Shown here: positions 21,761-35,377 of the stretch, piece by piece
Position numbering within the stretch: the stretch's first letter is position 1
Layout of the letters: every line of letters starts with the position of its first letter
DNA from: Bryopsis sp. KO-2023
Taxonomy: Eukaryota; Chlorophyta; Ulvophyceae; Bryopsidales; Bryopsidaceae
NCBI GenBank assembly: GCA_030272585.1
Contig: BSYQ01000002.1
Span: 2,976,001-3,040,000, forward strand
Direction: 5' to 3'
Length of the DNA: 64,000 bases
The notes under the pieces: model-generated
What the model saw: only the letters and a program-made list of their open reading frames with translations
Database searches by the model: none
What the model was told of the DNA's origin: nothing
Position numbers and translations under genes: made by a program

Positions 21761-23270
21761 TATGATAGGCTGATGCGCCTCGTGAATCCAGTCGTTTCTC
21801 TTTTTGATGTAACCATTACTCGGAAAAACGTCATTTTCGCGACCTTTCACAACTCACTTAATGGACCGTCGCATCGTATCTATCGAAAACATGTGGGTGT
21901 CTATGAACGTCGATCGGAAAATAATCAATTTTTACCTCTGGAGCTCTTCAGATTCAACAAGGGTAGCTTCTTTTAGGAGAGCTTTTATTGTATCTCGTTT
22001 TTCTTAATGATTCCACTTATCGATTCTTTCATCTGCTTCCGTTTGAAGTTCAAACTTTGAACTCAAGTGCATTTATAGTAGTTTCTCATTTGTTGTCTTT
22101 TGCTCGTCCTCATCTTTCCTTCCGGAAGTGGAGAGCGTCTTTCGATAAAAGGTTAAAAAAGAAAGAAAGAAAACCATTTTGTTTTTCACAAAATGTTTGT
22201 TACTTAAATGTTCGTACATTTTTTTCTTCACCAACGATTGGTGGGGTTATGCGGTTAATAGTATTTTCTTGAGTGGCTAATCCTGGGATAGGCGGTGTCG
22301 CTAACCGCATAGGTGATGACTGGAAGCAAAAATCCAGTAGACGATGCCAGCAGATCGCCAGGGGACACAAACATAAAAGGGACGGGGAGACCCATGTTGT
22401 CCTCATCCAAAACATCCTTGCCCGCTACCATGAGCACCCAAGGACCGTCCGACAAGATCTCTAGTGAACGTCTAGTAAAGATGGGCGCCAGCGCAACGAG
22501 GACGACCTGACTTCCTCGCTTCGTGGGAACGCGAGCCGAATACCACTCCTCCCAAGGCATGTCCCTAGAGATATTCTTGGGTTTCCCGCCCTTGAGGTCT
22601 ATTGTCTCAGCTAACATCCAAAGAACTGTCGAAATGGGGACGTTAAGGTTGATATACAAGAAGATGGGTTTTAACTCACGTGGAACACCAGTATAACACC
22701 AGTATAACACTGCACATCAGACGTCTAACGCCTCATATATTATTATTTATTTGAGCCATCGTAACTTCGGCTATGTTCCTCTACAAAGCAAGCAAAATCA
22801 ACACGAACGTCGGTACCATCATTCTCTATTAATATGCGTGGCATCCTTTGTTCAAAATGACGTGGGCTTAGTCTTTTATCTTTGGGACGTCTCGGAGCCT
22901 TTTTGAGTAGGTGGTGGGGAAATCGTTCCGTATAGGGAGGATGGTGCACAACAGGCAAAGGAGCACCTCGAGGGTGTTTTACGTCATTCCAGAAGTTACC
23001 TTTTGAGGAACGCATCATAAGCATTGGCAACAACATTTAGAAAAGCGCTTTAACGATCGTCATTCTTTTCACGTGACGTTTTTAAGAATGCATAAAGGAA
23101 CTTACCAACTTTGTAGGGTTGCTGTCGAATGTCAACGATGCACTTAAACAACTTTTAATCAATCTTGAAAGCTTACCTATCATCGCACTAGCTGCAACGA
23201 CCAGCGCTCGACTTGTCACTAAAACATGGCATAGCGTCGAGACAAACCCCCGACACATCTGTGGGACGTT
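21640..23270 (-). repeat. Large dispersed repeat, copy A
   Basis: It aligns in blocks with copy B at 29,459-32,410. The blocks include 21,706-21,850 with 29,640-29,750, 22,000-22,140 with 29,910-29,945 plus 30,520-30,620, and 22,660-23,215 with 31,890-32,410. Identity is clearly below that of the young element at 38 kb. It is part of the same degraded gypsy-like family as the integrase remnants. Confidence 0.7.
22255..22710 (-). other. 151-codon open frame, unknown, inside repeat copy A
   Basis: This open minus-strand frame begins MLYWCYTGVPRELKP. It has no recognised domain and lies wholly within repeat copy A, between blocks shared with copy B. It is most likely a surviving piece of an element ORF rather than a host gene. 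Confidence 0.35.
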
Positions 23271-23299
23271 AAATTGCCTAACTTAAACGTATGTCAACC

Positions 23300-24625
23300 G
23301 AGCACAACACGCGCATAAAGGCAAACTCAGTGTTGCGTCTGCTTCTACCGCTCTATTATTTACCCTCTTCATCCGGGTTCAAATCAAAGAAGTACCCTAC
23401 GCCATATGACAGTAGTGGCAAAAACCCGGCGCAACTCAAAGGAGTCATGCATGACGACCGTATTCCGGAACATCTCTTCACTTCATGGACGTCGATTGTC
23501 ATAGTGCCTTGCAAAAGGAACCAAACCCGGATTTGATCAGAGCGATCAGAGGTGATCTCTCTGTACACCTGATCCGAGCTAAAGACGATCTTGGGGAAGT
23601 GGAGCGTATCTCTAAGCCGATGAACAATCCAACTATTTTCAATGGCCACATTCTGCAAGAACTACCACAGGTGGTCCATGCTATTGAATGATATCGGGAA
23701 ATGTAATGTGTAGTCGGACTGAAAAGCATATGTGGTCCGGGTCTGTAACAGATGCCTCCGTTCCTGAAAAAAAAAAAGTAAAAGTAAGGGTTTTGGGCGA
23801 CTACATTGTTATATTCAAGTAAGAAGATTATGTGTGATGTGAATATTTTAATATGAACATACCTTCAAGTACCTTTATGTGATAAAACTATTCACCTTCT
23901 GATTTAGGTTGACGGTTGAGGTTGACGGTTGAGGTGTGGAAGTTTTCTTTGTTGGTTTGCGACCCGGCTCGCTTGACTCCTGCTTACCTGTAATTTTACT
24001 TGGTCATACTCATCGAACGAAAAAGAACGGGAGTGCATGCACATCGTCAAAACTGATAGATCTAATACATAAGTTAATTCTTATGCTTCAACTCTTTTCC
24101 AAATGCCCTTTGCGGAAATGAAAAAGCAACCTTGTACTCATACGTGTGGAATCTGTTTAATGATAATCGACATGGTGGCCGTTTCAAAATCATGCGAGTA
24201 ACACAACCTGGGTCCAATACTGAACTTTTTATTATTATTCAACTCCTTCATGATGGTTTCGGAGCACTCCATTGGTTTTTCGGTGAAGAGAGCGTAGACC
24301 ATGGAAAATACTCAGCACACTTACTCCGTGTGGATGAAATTGATGGAAAAAAATTGTGGAAAATGCTTAGGTGATATTTTAGAAGTCCCGTCTATAAACC
24401 AGATTGATTATGTTCGCCAAAACACAACCAAATATATGTCGATGCAAGCTGGCAAACAACGTAACTCGCACTAACTATAGTTAACGTGAAGTACATTTTC
24501 TTTTCTTTTTTTAACTTGTGCGAAAAAGTGAGAATTTTAAAACGTAAAAAGTTTATCAAGCATTCGTTTTCCCATCCTCGTCAAGAACACCTTCGCTCGA
24601 TCCAACAGAACGAATAACCCCTCTC
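23300..24625 (-). repeat. Dispersed repeat, copy A' (related to 49.3-50.4 kb)
   Basis: 24,130-24,625 aligns with 49,331-49,470 plus 50,030-50,395, for example ggagcactcc and agcgtagacca, then a distal block around aaaagttt.tc.agcat.cgtt. Relative to this copy, 49,478-50,030 is extra sequence. No intact coding frame was found. Confidence 0.65.
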
Positions 24626-24630
24626 GATTC

Positions 24631-25124
24631 CAGGGCGTCACCATACGCAATACGGTTTAATACGGTGATAGAAAAAATACGTAAATACGCAAGTATTAAA
24701 AAAATAGTGAAATATAATACGGAAAAATACGGAAAATGCAAATTGGTTACGTTCTTCACAAAGTTAAAAAAAAACAAGAAAAAATATAGTTAAGCCTAAA
24801 AACGCTCGAGAAACAAAATGCACCAAGAAACAACTTCAGGGGAAATTATGGGAGATAGTTGCGCTATACAAATGGTCGTGACTTTCTTATTACTTGCTCA
24901 AATTACACATTTGAGATTTCTAATCGCAAGAGAAAAACATTTCCTATCATTTGCAAGTTGTTTAAGATCCATCCGAGATCTGTGGGAGACGTTGTGAACA
25001 TTTTAAGTTAAGAAAAAAAGTTTCTAACGTATTTTTTCCGTATTTTTTGCGTATTAGAAATTACATCATTAATACGGCTATACGATCGTATTTTATTCTT
25101 CTATTTGCGTATTGTGACGCCCTG
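24631..25124. mobile_element. TIR element with CAGGGCGTCAC ends (hAT-like MITE)
   Basis: The left end CAGGGCGTCACCATACGCAA and the right end are inverted repeats of about 21 bp with one indel. The subterminal DNA is dense in atacg motifs in opposite orientations. CAGGG ends are common in hAT elements. The expected 8-bp target duplication is not seen, so the flanks have diverged or the family call is wrong. Confidence 0.6.
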
Positions 25125-26210
25125 GTTGTATAACCCCTTCAGGCCAAACAATCAGCATCTTACCAATGTGGAGCTACTTTTCTTCATTAGTTTATGGACA
25201 TGGGATCACAACCACATGTGTGTACACACACCTGTGGAAAAACTGCTCGAACAGCCCGCTCTACCCACGGATGTCGTCTCCTCCCTGGGAAGAGATAGGT
25301 CACATTCTTGGCCCTTTTTTTCTCCTCCACAATATTTTTTTTTCTTCCTCCGTGAGGGAGACCGTGAGGGTTGTATCAGGGTCCTCGATGGGTCATCAAC
25401 GGTCTCCACAACATTGGGTTCTGTTCCAATTGGGACGTAATTATTTTTAAATGAGAACACCAATTCAGGAAAAAATGAAGAAAAAAAGGTGGAATTGAAA
25501 TGAAATATTCTGTGAATGACAAAAATTTTCAAGTAATTTGTAATCTGGCAGTTATTTACTTGTACTTATTAAACCTAAACTTACAACAAAGCAAATTTCA
25601 ACTTCCAAACAATCCGTCCCGGTAAAATCAAAAGTATTACAAATGTCTCAAAATAAAGTACCTTCTTCCTTCTTCTTCATGTATTCCCGAATCATAAATA
25701 TGTCATCATGTTCCCCAACGACATCATGCACCCCCTAAATCGACAAAGATAGTTGAATGAATTCTGATTCCATCTGGGGGTTTTATATTTTTGCTAGAAT
25801 CTATATAGATTCTGTGCATGCATGCGCAAAATATGGAAAGCAGAATTACAATTACAATTCGATGCCCAATCCCAATTCCCTCTTTGCAACGCCCTCCTTG
25901 ACAATGCCTGTGAGGGCCACTTGCGGTGAATTCATATCATTTCTTAATTTATATTTTTTGCATCAAGATTTATCTTAGATGATGTTTTTTGTAGTAGAGT
26001 TTATTGCTTCCTCTTCACGTTTTTGGGAATAGTCAATGGTGGCTTTTCGTATGGAGTCGCGTCAATCCAACTTCCCTCAAATTCTCGTTTCAGATGTTCG
26101 TAACGTGCAAGATTATGCATCTTTATTTTATTGCAATTGCCAAAGAAATTTCCTGCAAAATCTTTCCAGTTAATACCAAGTGTTGTAGAGGAAGTGATAT
26201 TCCCATCATA
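25125..26210. other. Intergenic, no gene seen
   Basis: Only short frames without domains occur here. The open frames at 25,105-25,532 lie on both strands and overlap. Confidence 0.45.
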
Positions 26211-26212
26211 TA

Positions 26213-26569
26213 CCGTAAAAGTCTGAAAATAAGCCCCGGGCGTATAGAATAGTAAGCCCTAAAAAGGGGGCGTATACATGGACAGGGGCTTATATTCGGA
26301 ACGCGTGACTTCGTCGATCCAGCGGATGAAAGCGCGTCGAAGTGCTCCGTTCATGTCTTTCGACGACTGGTGGCCACGGGGGCGTCACTCGAAACCGTCT
26401 AGTGTGTCTATTCTGTTCTTTCTTGTTGCTGGGGATTTCATTGCGCGAGACGCGAGTTGTACGACCAAGGGGGCGTATACACGGACCACAAGTGTTGTTT
26501 TTCATACCGGGGCGTATACACGGGGGGGGGGCGTTATTTGAGGGGGGGCTTATTTTCAGACTTTTACGG
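26213..26569. mobile_element. TA-flanked MITE, ~357 bp
   Basis: The ends are near-perfect inverted repeats beginning CCGTAAAAGTCTGAAAATAA, followed by GCCCC. They are flanked by TA (26211-26212 and 26570-26571), which indicates Tc1/mariner-type integration. The interior has repeats of gggcgtatacacgg-type sequence and a G-run. Frames inside it are not genes. Confidence 0.85.
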
Positions 26570-29450
26570 TATGCTCCTTCGGGATAAAAAACCACACGAA
26601 TTGCTAATGGGTGTTGCTCTTAAATTTGAGCTTCATTTGACGTGAACCTACCCCCGGTTTTGAGTATATTTTTTGCTGGGGATAAAGGTTCCAAAAAAGT
26701 AGTAGAAACTGCTCAATGAGATGCTTCGTAGTTTGTGCACTCGCTTCGCCCCTGGAGTCACTCCCAACACTAGCTATCGATGTTGGCGACGCTTGATGCT
26801 GGAAATACATTGGGTAATCCTCGCCTACACTAAGAAATAGACACTTGCCAACACTTCATTACACCAACCGGCGATTACCCCAACACTAGCCAACAATGTT
26901 CGCTAACGCTCGATGATATATGCATTACACAATACTCGCCAAAACTCAAAGGCTAAGTCTTTTCCACACTCATGTCGTCTTTATTGTACTCAATGCCTTC
27001 CATCCAATCCAACGTCGCCCGCGTCTTCTTATGTATCCTCTCTCTCATCATCACTAATAATTGCGGGTTGTACGTACAAATATGCGTATTGTATGTTTCC
27101 TCTTTTTGAAACTTAAGCCTAAGTTGACCAATACTCATGCTGATCGCTAATAGCACCTTGGAGACTCGTATTCGTGGTGTTTCTTGGAGATACAGTTGGG
27201 GGACAAATAGATACACAAGAAAAAACAAAAACAAAAATTGAAAATCTCGTTACCACATCCAAATTCCTGAATGACCTCCAAATAAATGAACTGAAGCAAA
27301 AACGAGCCAGAAACAGGAGCTTGATAACTAACACTGGACGTGGCATCGCCTACTTCATCCTTGACGCCCGAGGCGGGCTTGATTGCGGACCTACAAGCGA
27401 TCAAGCGGTTGGTTTGCTTTTGGTGGTTCATAACAATATGGATCCCCCTAATTCTCAAACACCCCTCTGTATCTAACGTTCCACGCCTTGGTCAATCACA
27501 TCTTTTTCCCTGGATTTGCTCGCAGAGTACCGTCATGTAGAAGGTGGCGAAATCGGCTGATTTGATGGACTTGAGGGAGGTGAAGAAAATTTTGACGATG
27601 GACGTCATCCCCTTGTGGATGGCTGTAATGCTCACGATGTTGGACCCAGACCACCACTAGCTTAGCTACAAGCCGAAAATGTAAAAACAATAGAATTATT
27701 GCAACTTGAGTGAGGTCTTTGGCGATGAAGTCGAAAATGATCATTTCCTCCTGATCATACGGTTGGCGTAATATCGCTAGAGGTTGCGGTACGGATTTCC
27801 AGGGAGGAAGATCCCTAAGGTTGATCCTGTCTTCAAAAAGATCCTTTAGAAACGCTAGATTCCGGTGAAAAAGTTCAAGAACTATTTAAAAAGATTTTTG
27901 GCAACGATAAAAAGTACAATGCACAAAAAAGTTTGTTCCACAATGTTGCTATAATGAACAATGGACTTGAAACCTCTTCTATTTTGACCAAAAAGAATTG
28001 TTGAAAAAACTAAAGCACTAAAACACACTTCCCTCCCCCTTTCCACCTACTTTGAAGACAATTTAATCGCAATCTCTTTTATGTTTTATTTCGTTTCTTC
28101 TTTGATCAAAACTTGATTATTCGTATGGTAATGCGTCATGAAGGGGTTGTCCGTTTCTCCTCCTCCCGTCGTTATTGCAGAGCCTCGTTGTGAAGTGACC
28201 GATCCCTATGATATTGTTCCTAATGTTGATCAAAACGTTGACGAAGTTGCTTCGTTCCTGACTCCGTCTTTATCACAGCCTATTTAGCCAAGGATGTCAC
28301 GTTGCCCCGTATTTTTAAATATATTATCTGCCAAATTTTAATTTTTTAATAAAAATAAAAAATGACTTGATCAATCGTGAAATTTCGTCATGTTTGATTT
28401 GGTGTTCGTGAGAGGGGGATGAGACATTACTTTAGTGAAAAGTAAATCCATTGTCTTCCACATATGCCCTCTCCAAGTCCATCTTGTCAGCGAGTCTGAC
28501 GACATGAACTCCCCCGTAATGCTCATTTGTATAGAAACAAGCCCACGCTTGTCCGGAAAAAAGGGGATTGCTCGTCTGATTTTTATTCGATATTTATGGC
28601 GTTGAAGGGAAATATTCGACCGTCCTATAGTCAACCACGATAAGTGAGTTCCCCATCTTGATTCCGGATTCTCGAAAATCAAACTTGATAACCCAAGTCA
28701 CACCAAAAAATATAACGAGGACTCAATGTAGCGATCGGCCGTCGTAACACTTGATCTTTGGTGGGCTTTATAAATGTGAGTGAACGTCTTGAATTTTCGT
28801 CTCAGAATTTTAGGTTACTTTTGATGAAGAAGTCTCCAATACGTAAGAAATCGGGGAGATTTTCTCGTCTTTCCCCTCCTCAATCATTCTCTATGAGTGT
28901 ATAACTCCAACATCAACTGCTGCACTTGTTGCAAGAAAGTTAGAGACTGTTGTAGGTGGGTTGTAACTATACGACCCCACACAATTAGTTCTATGTTACT
29001 TGTATATTGGTGGAAAGAAACAAGATCGTCCCCTAAATTTCCAGTCTTTACCTTGCGATAAGAAGCAATTGTAAAAAAAGGGGGTGAGGAGTCCTAAGAG
29101 TCTTGACGGAATCGGTACGTTTTGAAACGTGAATGCGAAACAAGTGGCATGAATCGAACGAAAGTAGGTTGGCCATCTACCCAGTGGGTTAAGTCCTCCT
29201 CTTTTAAAACAACACCCCTCCCCCAATCGAACATCCACATAGGGTTTCCAAACACGTGAGATCAAGGTGAAAAAGCCAAATGTAAATTTCAACACAGAAA
29301 ATGCAAGAAGAGAAATGCATGCAACTTATGGATGCTCTTCTCTTATTTCTTCTACCCGTCTTTCTCTTATCGGCGTTCATTTTGGCTTGGAGTTCCATCA
29401 ACTCAACTTGGCAGCAAGCGAGCTGCCAGTTGCATGGGCTACCAGTAGCA
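26570..29450. other. Degraded repeat DNA, no intact gene
   Basis: 26,764-26,825 and 26,881-26,941 are diverged copies of one unit starting ccaacactagc, about 117 bp apart. Frames at 27,147-27,476 are open on both strands for about 100 codons without a domain. The minus frames at 28,371-28,682 and 28,996-29,295 are likewise unassigned. It is most likely old element DNA. Confidence 0.45.
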
Positions 29451-29458
29451 TCGTTCCT

Positions 29459-32410
29459 ATGCGTGACCCTAGTGAAAAAAAGCCGTGTACATCATTTTCT
29501 TGTCGTGTATTTGGGGAACTTTTTAATGTCGACTTTAATAATGTTTCACTCTGAAACATTTAGTTTCGTTTCGTTCTTTAAACTTAAATCCTTTAGGTCC
29601 GTTTATTGAGGTGACTGTGCACATGTGTAAGGGGAAAGTCTTTCGACCGAATCAATACCAAAGACCGTATATGATAGGCTGATGCGTCTCCTGAATCCAA
29701 CCATTTCTCTTTTTCATGTAATCATTACTTGGAAAACGTAGTTTTCGCAACTTCCCACAACTCACTTAACAGACCATCACATCGTATCTATCGAGAACGC
29801 GTGAGTGTCTCTGAATACGTCGATCGGAGTAATGACCAGTTTTCCCCGTAGAGCTCGTCTAACTAAGAGGCGATGGCTTCTCTTAGGAGCGCTTTTATTG
29901 CACCTCCCTTTTCTTAATGATTCGACTTATCGATTACAATACAAGTGAATGGCGGATGGCAATGTGGCGAGTGTGATTGTGTGTTAGACGACACGACAAG
30001 GTGAAAATGATGATTATATTTTCCTATTCTAGATTAATGGAGGAAAGATGCAAGTTTCTTGTTCGTTACGAGCAGACATGGGCTGAGACCTCTGTGCACA
30101 GGACAGGACAGAACAGACTGTCTGTTCTGTGCACAGGGTCAGACCTGTGCTGCACAGGTGCACAGACCTGTACAGCACAGCACAGACAGGGTCTGTGCAG
30201 TTTCTGTGCAGTTCTGTGCAGATTCTGTGCAAAATCTGTGCAAAATCTGTGCAGATTCTGTGCAGTTCTGTGCAGATTCTGTGCAGTTCTGTGCTGTGCT
30301 GTGCAGGTCTGTGCACCTGTGCAGCACAGGTCTGACCCTGTGCACAGAACAGACAGTCTGTTCTGTCCTGGCCTGTGCAATTCCGCTGCACAGGACAGGA
30401 CAGCACAGGGTGCACAGAACCTGCACAGAACCCTGTCCTGTGCAGCCCATGACTGGTTACGAGTGAAGACATAAGTGCAACACATTTAGGCGGCAATATT
30501 CCATACCCGTCTTTTTGAACTCCATTGCATTCATAATAGTTTTTCGTATGTTGTCCGGCCTTGCTCGACTGGTTCTTTCCTTCCAGAAGTGATGAGCTTC
30601 TATCGATTTTTACAGCGAGTCAATCGTGGACAATGTGTTGCTGGCTGAACCTTGGCAATCGCCCCTTTGGTAACGGATGTCTATAATTTGGCCACGGCCA
30701 CATGCATGTTGGATGCACTCTGGTCTGTGTGTACATCCTAGCCATTGCTTTTTGCAACCTGTGATTGGAGTAGTCTATCCCGAACAAAGCGCAGAAGGGC
30801 AGGTACTCCGCAAAGGACACGTTTATTTTCTTCTTCACCGATGATTGGCGGGGTTAGAAACCCAATCGTAGAAGCACTGAAAGTCTCGGCCTCTGACCAG
30901 CGAAAATATACATCAGTAAACCTTTGGACACATTCCTTGACCGTGGTGTACTGGCCCAACCCCAACAGGAACGTTTCTTCAAATAAGAGTTCAAGAGAAT
31001 TATAAGCATGAGTACATTGCAACCATAAAAATTCAACAAATGGACGGAACCGAAGAATGGTCGAAGCGTGATGTTTATTCTTTTGGTGGCAATCGAATTC
31101 GAATTTCTTTTGTGTCCGATCTCTGTCATCTGGTCGGAAGGCCTCGTCGGGACTTCGTTCCTTCACGTAATAATTCTTTTACTTTTGTGCATCCATCCGG
31201 GTTTCTACAATAGTCTAGAGACAACTTGTATTCGACTGGATCATAATCAATTTTACATAGGAACTTCGGAATGCCATCATACAATAATTGATCTATCTCG
31301 CCAAACTCGGATATTCAATATTATAAATATACTAATATATATTAATACATTATTGATTTGAGATAAGATTTTAATATTCTTAAATATAGTGGATCAATTT
31401 TTCTTTCCATATCTTTTTTCGATATACTTTTGGGCGTCAATTGATGATGTGAGTTCAGTTGGGTACTTGGGGACTGGAACATCTTCAAACGAACTAAGGG
31501 GGCAAAGAAAATATCGTTCTCTTTTTTGCACCTTGCAATATTCCGCTCATCGCCTCGGAATCCGTCAACTCATGGTAGGAAAATTATTCATTTCGGGTAC
31601 AATCTCCAATATTTTACCTGGAGAGAACGAATCTGGCAATTTGAATCTACATTGCAAAAGTTCAATCCTGCGTTTACAGGAAAAAAAAGTTTGGATTGCT
31701 GTTGTACGAGTGATTTCAACATATTAAGATCTTGACAAATGTAAATTCAAATGGGCATGATAAATCGATCGATTCATGAAGGGTACTCTTAGAATTCAAA
31801 TTTTTGGGTAGCTTTTTGATTAACCGTCTCGAAAACATTGTCGGGCACAAATTTTTAAAATTTGCTTGCTAGGTGACAATAAGGCTAATATACAAGAAGG
31901 TGGGTTTTAACTCACGCACAACACCAATATAACACCGCACATCCGACGTCTAACGCCTTATATGCTAGTTGTTTGAGCCATCGTAACTTGGGCTATGTTC
32001 TATCTAGCAAGTAAAACCAAAGTAAAATCAGCACGAGCACCGGTCCCATAAATTTCTTCAATATGCGTGGCATCCTTTCTCGAAATTAACGTAGACCTAA
32101 TCTTTGAGCTTGGGGATGTCTTACAGCTTTTTTACCTGAACGTAGGTTCTGGGGAGGATGGTGAACTAGAGGCAGAAAAGCACGTCGAAGGTGTCTCGGG
32201 TCATACTAGAAGTTAAAGACCATATCAAAAGCTTTTTACAATATTTGAAAAAAATGCTTGAACGATCGTCATTTTTTTCGCGTGGTGATTTTAATAATGT
32301 ATAAAGAAACTTATCGACGTTGTAGGATTGATGTCGAATGTCATGGCATTTAAACAACTTTTGATTAACCTGGGAGGCTTATATATCATCACGCTAGCTA
32401 CAACAGCCAG
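29459..32410 (-). repeat. Large dispersed repeat, copy B, with internal insertions
   Basis: Three blocks align with copy A at 21.6-23.3 kb, and the 29,459-29,650 block also aligns with 61,570-61,760. The copy is interrupted at about 29,945-30,520 by DNA carrying the ctgtgca palindrome, and again between about 30,870 and 31,890. It is an old, broken gypsy-like fragment without intact frames. Confidence 0.65.
30104..30370. repeat. Perfect 67-bp inverted repeat around ctgtgca micro-repeats
   Basis: Arms 30104-30170 and 30304-30370 are exact reverse complements. The 133-bp loop is made almost entirely of variants of tctgtgcag(t/a)t. The whole 30,090-30,450 segment is built from the words ctgtgca, cagaa and caggaca on both strands. 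Because these words contain no stops, long frames appear on both strands. They are not called as genes. Confidence 0.9.
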
Positions 32411-35377
32411 CGCCTGGCCTTTCAACTTGAACTTCAATCCATCACAAGAAAGCGGACCAATGATCTCGTATCGGATGAGTGTTGAAGATAGGATGATTTT
32501 GATTCAAACGGTAAATTTTGGCAAATCCTGAAGAACCACCCTCCTCGGGTTATTTTACCTGTAAAATAACGTATCTCATAGTAGCAAAAAACATTCTTTG
32601 CAATCACCCTCGTTGTTGCCATGCGAACCTTTCCTTGATCACCACAACTCCAATGCCTTATTTTGAATTTTTCGAAATAGTGGTGTCTCAAGGATCCATA
32701 CTACGCTTTGGCTAAGAATATACATATTTTTTTTATTCATCAATCGATTGGCTCCTTAAACCTACGTGTGGCTTTACAATGCCTCAATTACATCGTTTGC
32801 AATTTTTTTTCAACTCCCTGACGCTAAGTGCGACAACTGGGCCAATGCGGCTGTAACACTAAGTCGGAAAAGACTCTATTTCTTAAATCGATTTTCCTTT
32901 CGGACTGCGATGAGGGTTCGCTTTGGGAGCTAAATATGCAAGCTCTCAATCAATTTATATATTTTTTCCTATTATCGTAAGAAGTTGCCACCCACAACAT
33001 AAAACCTTGACTTCCATTCATGTTCAAATATGATTGATCAACTCTATAAGGGGCTCATCGTTTCCTCCCTCGTTACAATTTAATCCTAGACGTTGATAAC
33101 CATTTTATATCTGAAATGAAAAGATTTACCCTTTTTCCTAACGTGCGAAGCGTATTTGATATTCCGACCTGATCATGATCCTCTCCGTGATTCAAAAATG
33201 TTCTTAAACAAGAAAAACGCAAGGCCTTCCAGGCGTGGACGGAGCGTATAATATCATCTGAAAGAGTTGCACACATAATTTTCCTAGTTTCCTTCCCAAG
33301 CCAAAGCTTGTCCTCCTTCGAAAAGTGGATCAAATATGATTGAATCCACAATACCTTTGATCACGTGGGTCCCACATTCAAACTTTTTTCTTCCTTTACC
33401 TTTTTTCCTTAGCTGAACGATATCTACGAGAAACTTTGAATGGATTAGAATCACCGAAAAACGAAATTCCCTTTCTGATAGTATCAATTAAACCTCTTTC
33501 CTTTGGTGTCCGGAAAGATACTTGCTCATCTATCTTACTTTCACCATCGCATAATCTTTTGTATGTTTCTAGCATACAAAAGCAAAGTATTTCTTTTTGG
33601 TGACAATTGACAATTGCTGGAGCTCCTGCATTATTCAAGTATGTCTGAAGCTAGCCCCCCCTTCTCAATAATGTTATCAATCCTTTTGATTGCAAAGTAG
33701 TAATCTGCCATTTGCTGAGCTCGGAAAACGACCCTGCATACGCGTTTGACTCAACCTTCAATAGCTGGAAAACATATAGAAATTTTATTACATATCACCC
33801 CCCCCCCCCTTTTCAAACACGATTCTAAATAGCCCCTTCTCTCCCCTTTTCAACACTTTGTCACCTTGAGTCATACATTTGTTGATGGTGGTCGACCAAA
33901 ATCAGCCCCACAGAGGAAGTCTTCTTAAGAATAGGATTGCATACTCGTTTTTTTAGGAATCTTTTCTTTTTTCTTAAGCTTCTTTAAAGGTGTCCCTTTC
34001 TCGTTCCAGCAATCAGCGCCCAAAAATGAAAAGAACCCAAATTGAAACAAAACGAAGCCGATTCATTCAAGATGATCATAGCTTCAACCGAAAAAGAGAG
34101 TAAAAAGCTGAAAAAACAGAAAACGTATTGTGCTCATGGAGGATTTTATCGATGTCCTAGTTGGACTCAACAAATGGCGTGTCCTTTTTATATCGTTGTG
34201 ATGATGGACTGTGGCGAGTCGCAGTGTAATCCAATTTCTCTACTGAGCAGCAATTAAGAGAAACCAAAAAGAGTTTTTTAACTTCGATAAAAAATGTGAA
34301 GGCGTGGGGAACCTCCGTTCGACTTTCTCGGTGAAGTCTTCTCTAGGTATGAGGTCCAGCTCGAAGCTTTCTCAGAGTGTTATGGTGGGGTTCCACAAGG
34401 CTTATAGCCGCCACCGCAAAAAGTTATGCCCTCCTTATGGTATAAAACTATTTTCGGAATCGCGCAAGCTTTCAGAAAAGGACATCCAAAATACATGCAA
34501 CTTCTTCGGCGTTCTTCATATTTCTCAAGTATGCTAAACTATATGGAGCGAAAGGAATATCTACACTGATGTTGGTAAGTTCCACTTCTTTAGGGGAAAA
34601 ACAGGGTGTTTTGTTTTTGGCTTGGTGGGTAACCAAAGCCTATATTAGAAAACCCCTTTGTACTTCTTTTACTAATTCTAGCTTGATTAACAAACGAGTA
34701 CCTAAAGTGTTGGCGAAAGTGTTAGATGTTCAAGAAAGATGGATTCAGAAGGGGGCGGGGGGGAGCAGCTGCATAAGAGTTTCTATGATCAATTTAGCCT
34801 CGGAGACACAAAACTATTACAATCTTAATCAAATCCACAGGGCCACAAGCACCACATTTCTCACCAGCAAACGAAATTTCAACCATCCCTTGCCCGTAAT
34901 CAGGGTTCGGACAAATTTCTTGCGATTGGTCCTCTTCTTCTCTGGCTGCCATATATATACTCTTGACTTCTAGAAAGTTCTTTACAAGTTCTAGCAACTT
35001 CGGACACCCGTTAATCAAATGCTCTTTCTTTCCACAAAGAAATACAAGTTATCTCTGTAAAAGGAATATGCATGCCATTAAAGGGTCTTATTTTCAAGAA
35101 AAACATCCCCTCTAGGTTCCGGTACCCCATCAATTCATTAAATATTTCCGTCCACTTTCACTCAAACACGGTAGTAAGTCCCTCCGAACGAAGGTTGACG
35201 TTCTCAATCTGTCAAATTTTTGGATGCAGAATTCTAAGTGATCCTTTGTAACTCATTGATGCGAATGCGACCCAGTTTGCAAGATACGCAACAAACCTTT
35301 TCCAGATTTCTCTCCTATGTCATCGGCCCTTTCAAAGATAAGGTAACCTATAACTTAAGATATCTTGAGCCCTATCC
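32411..35377. other. Degraded repeat DNA, no intact gene
   Basis: 32,551-32,690 aligns with 49,485-49,600. The minus frames at 33,073-33,638 contain gag-like hydrophilic sequence but no zinc knuckle or other proof. A C-run lies near 33,800. No host gene is supported. Confidence 0.45.

Noticed and set aside
26290-26595. 101-codon minus-strand frame
   Set aside because: It lies within the TA-flanked MITE and consists of its inverted repeats and G-runs.
29130-29230. Possible tRNA-like segment on the minus strand
   Set aside because: A T-arm-like ttcgattc is present, but no acceptor stem or anticodon arm can be paired.
29977-30496. Four or more long open frames on both strands, Cys/Gln/His-rich
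   Set aside because: They arise because the ctgtgca-type words contain no stop codons in most frames. All frames are open at once, which argues against a gene.
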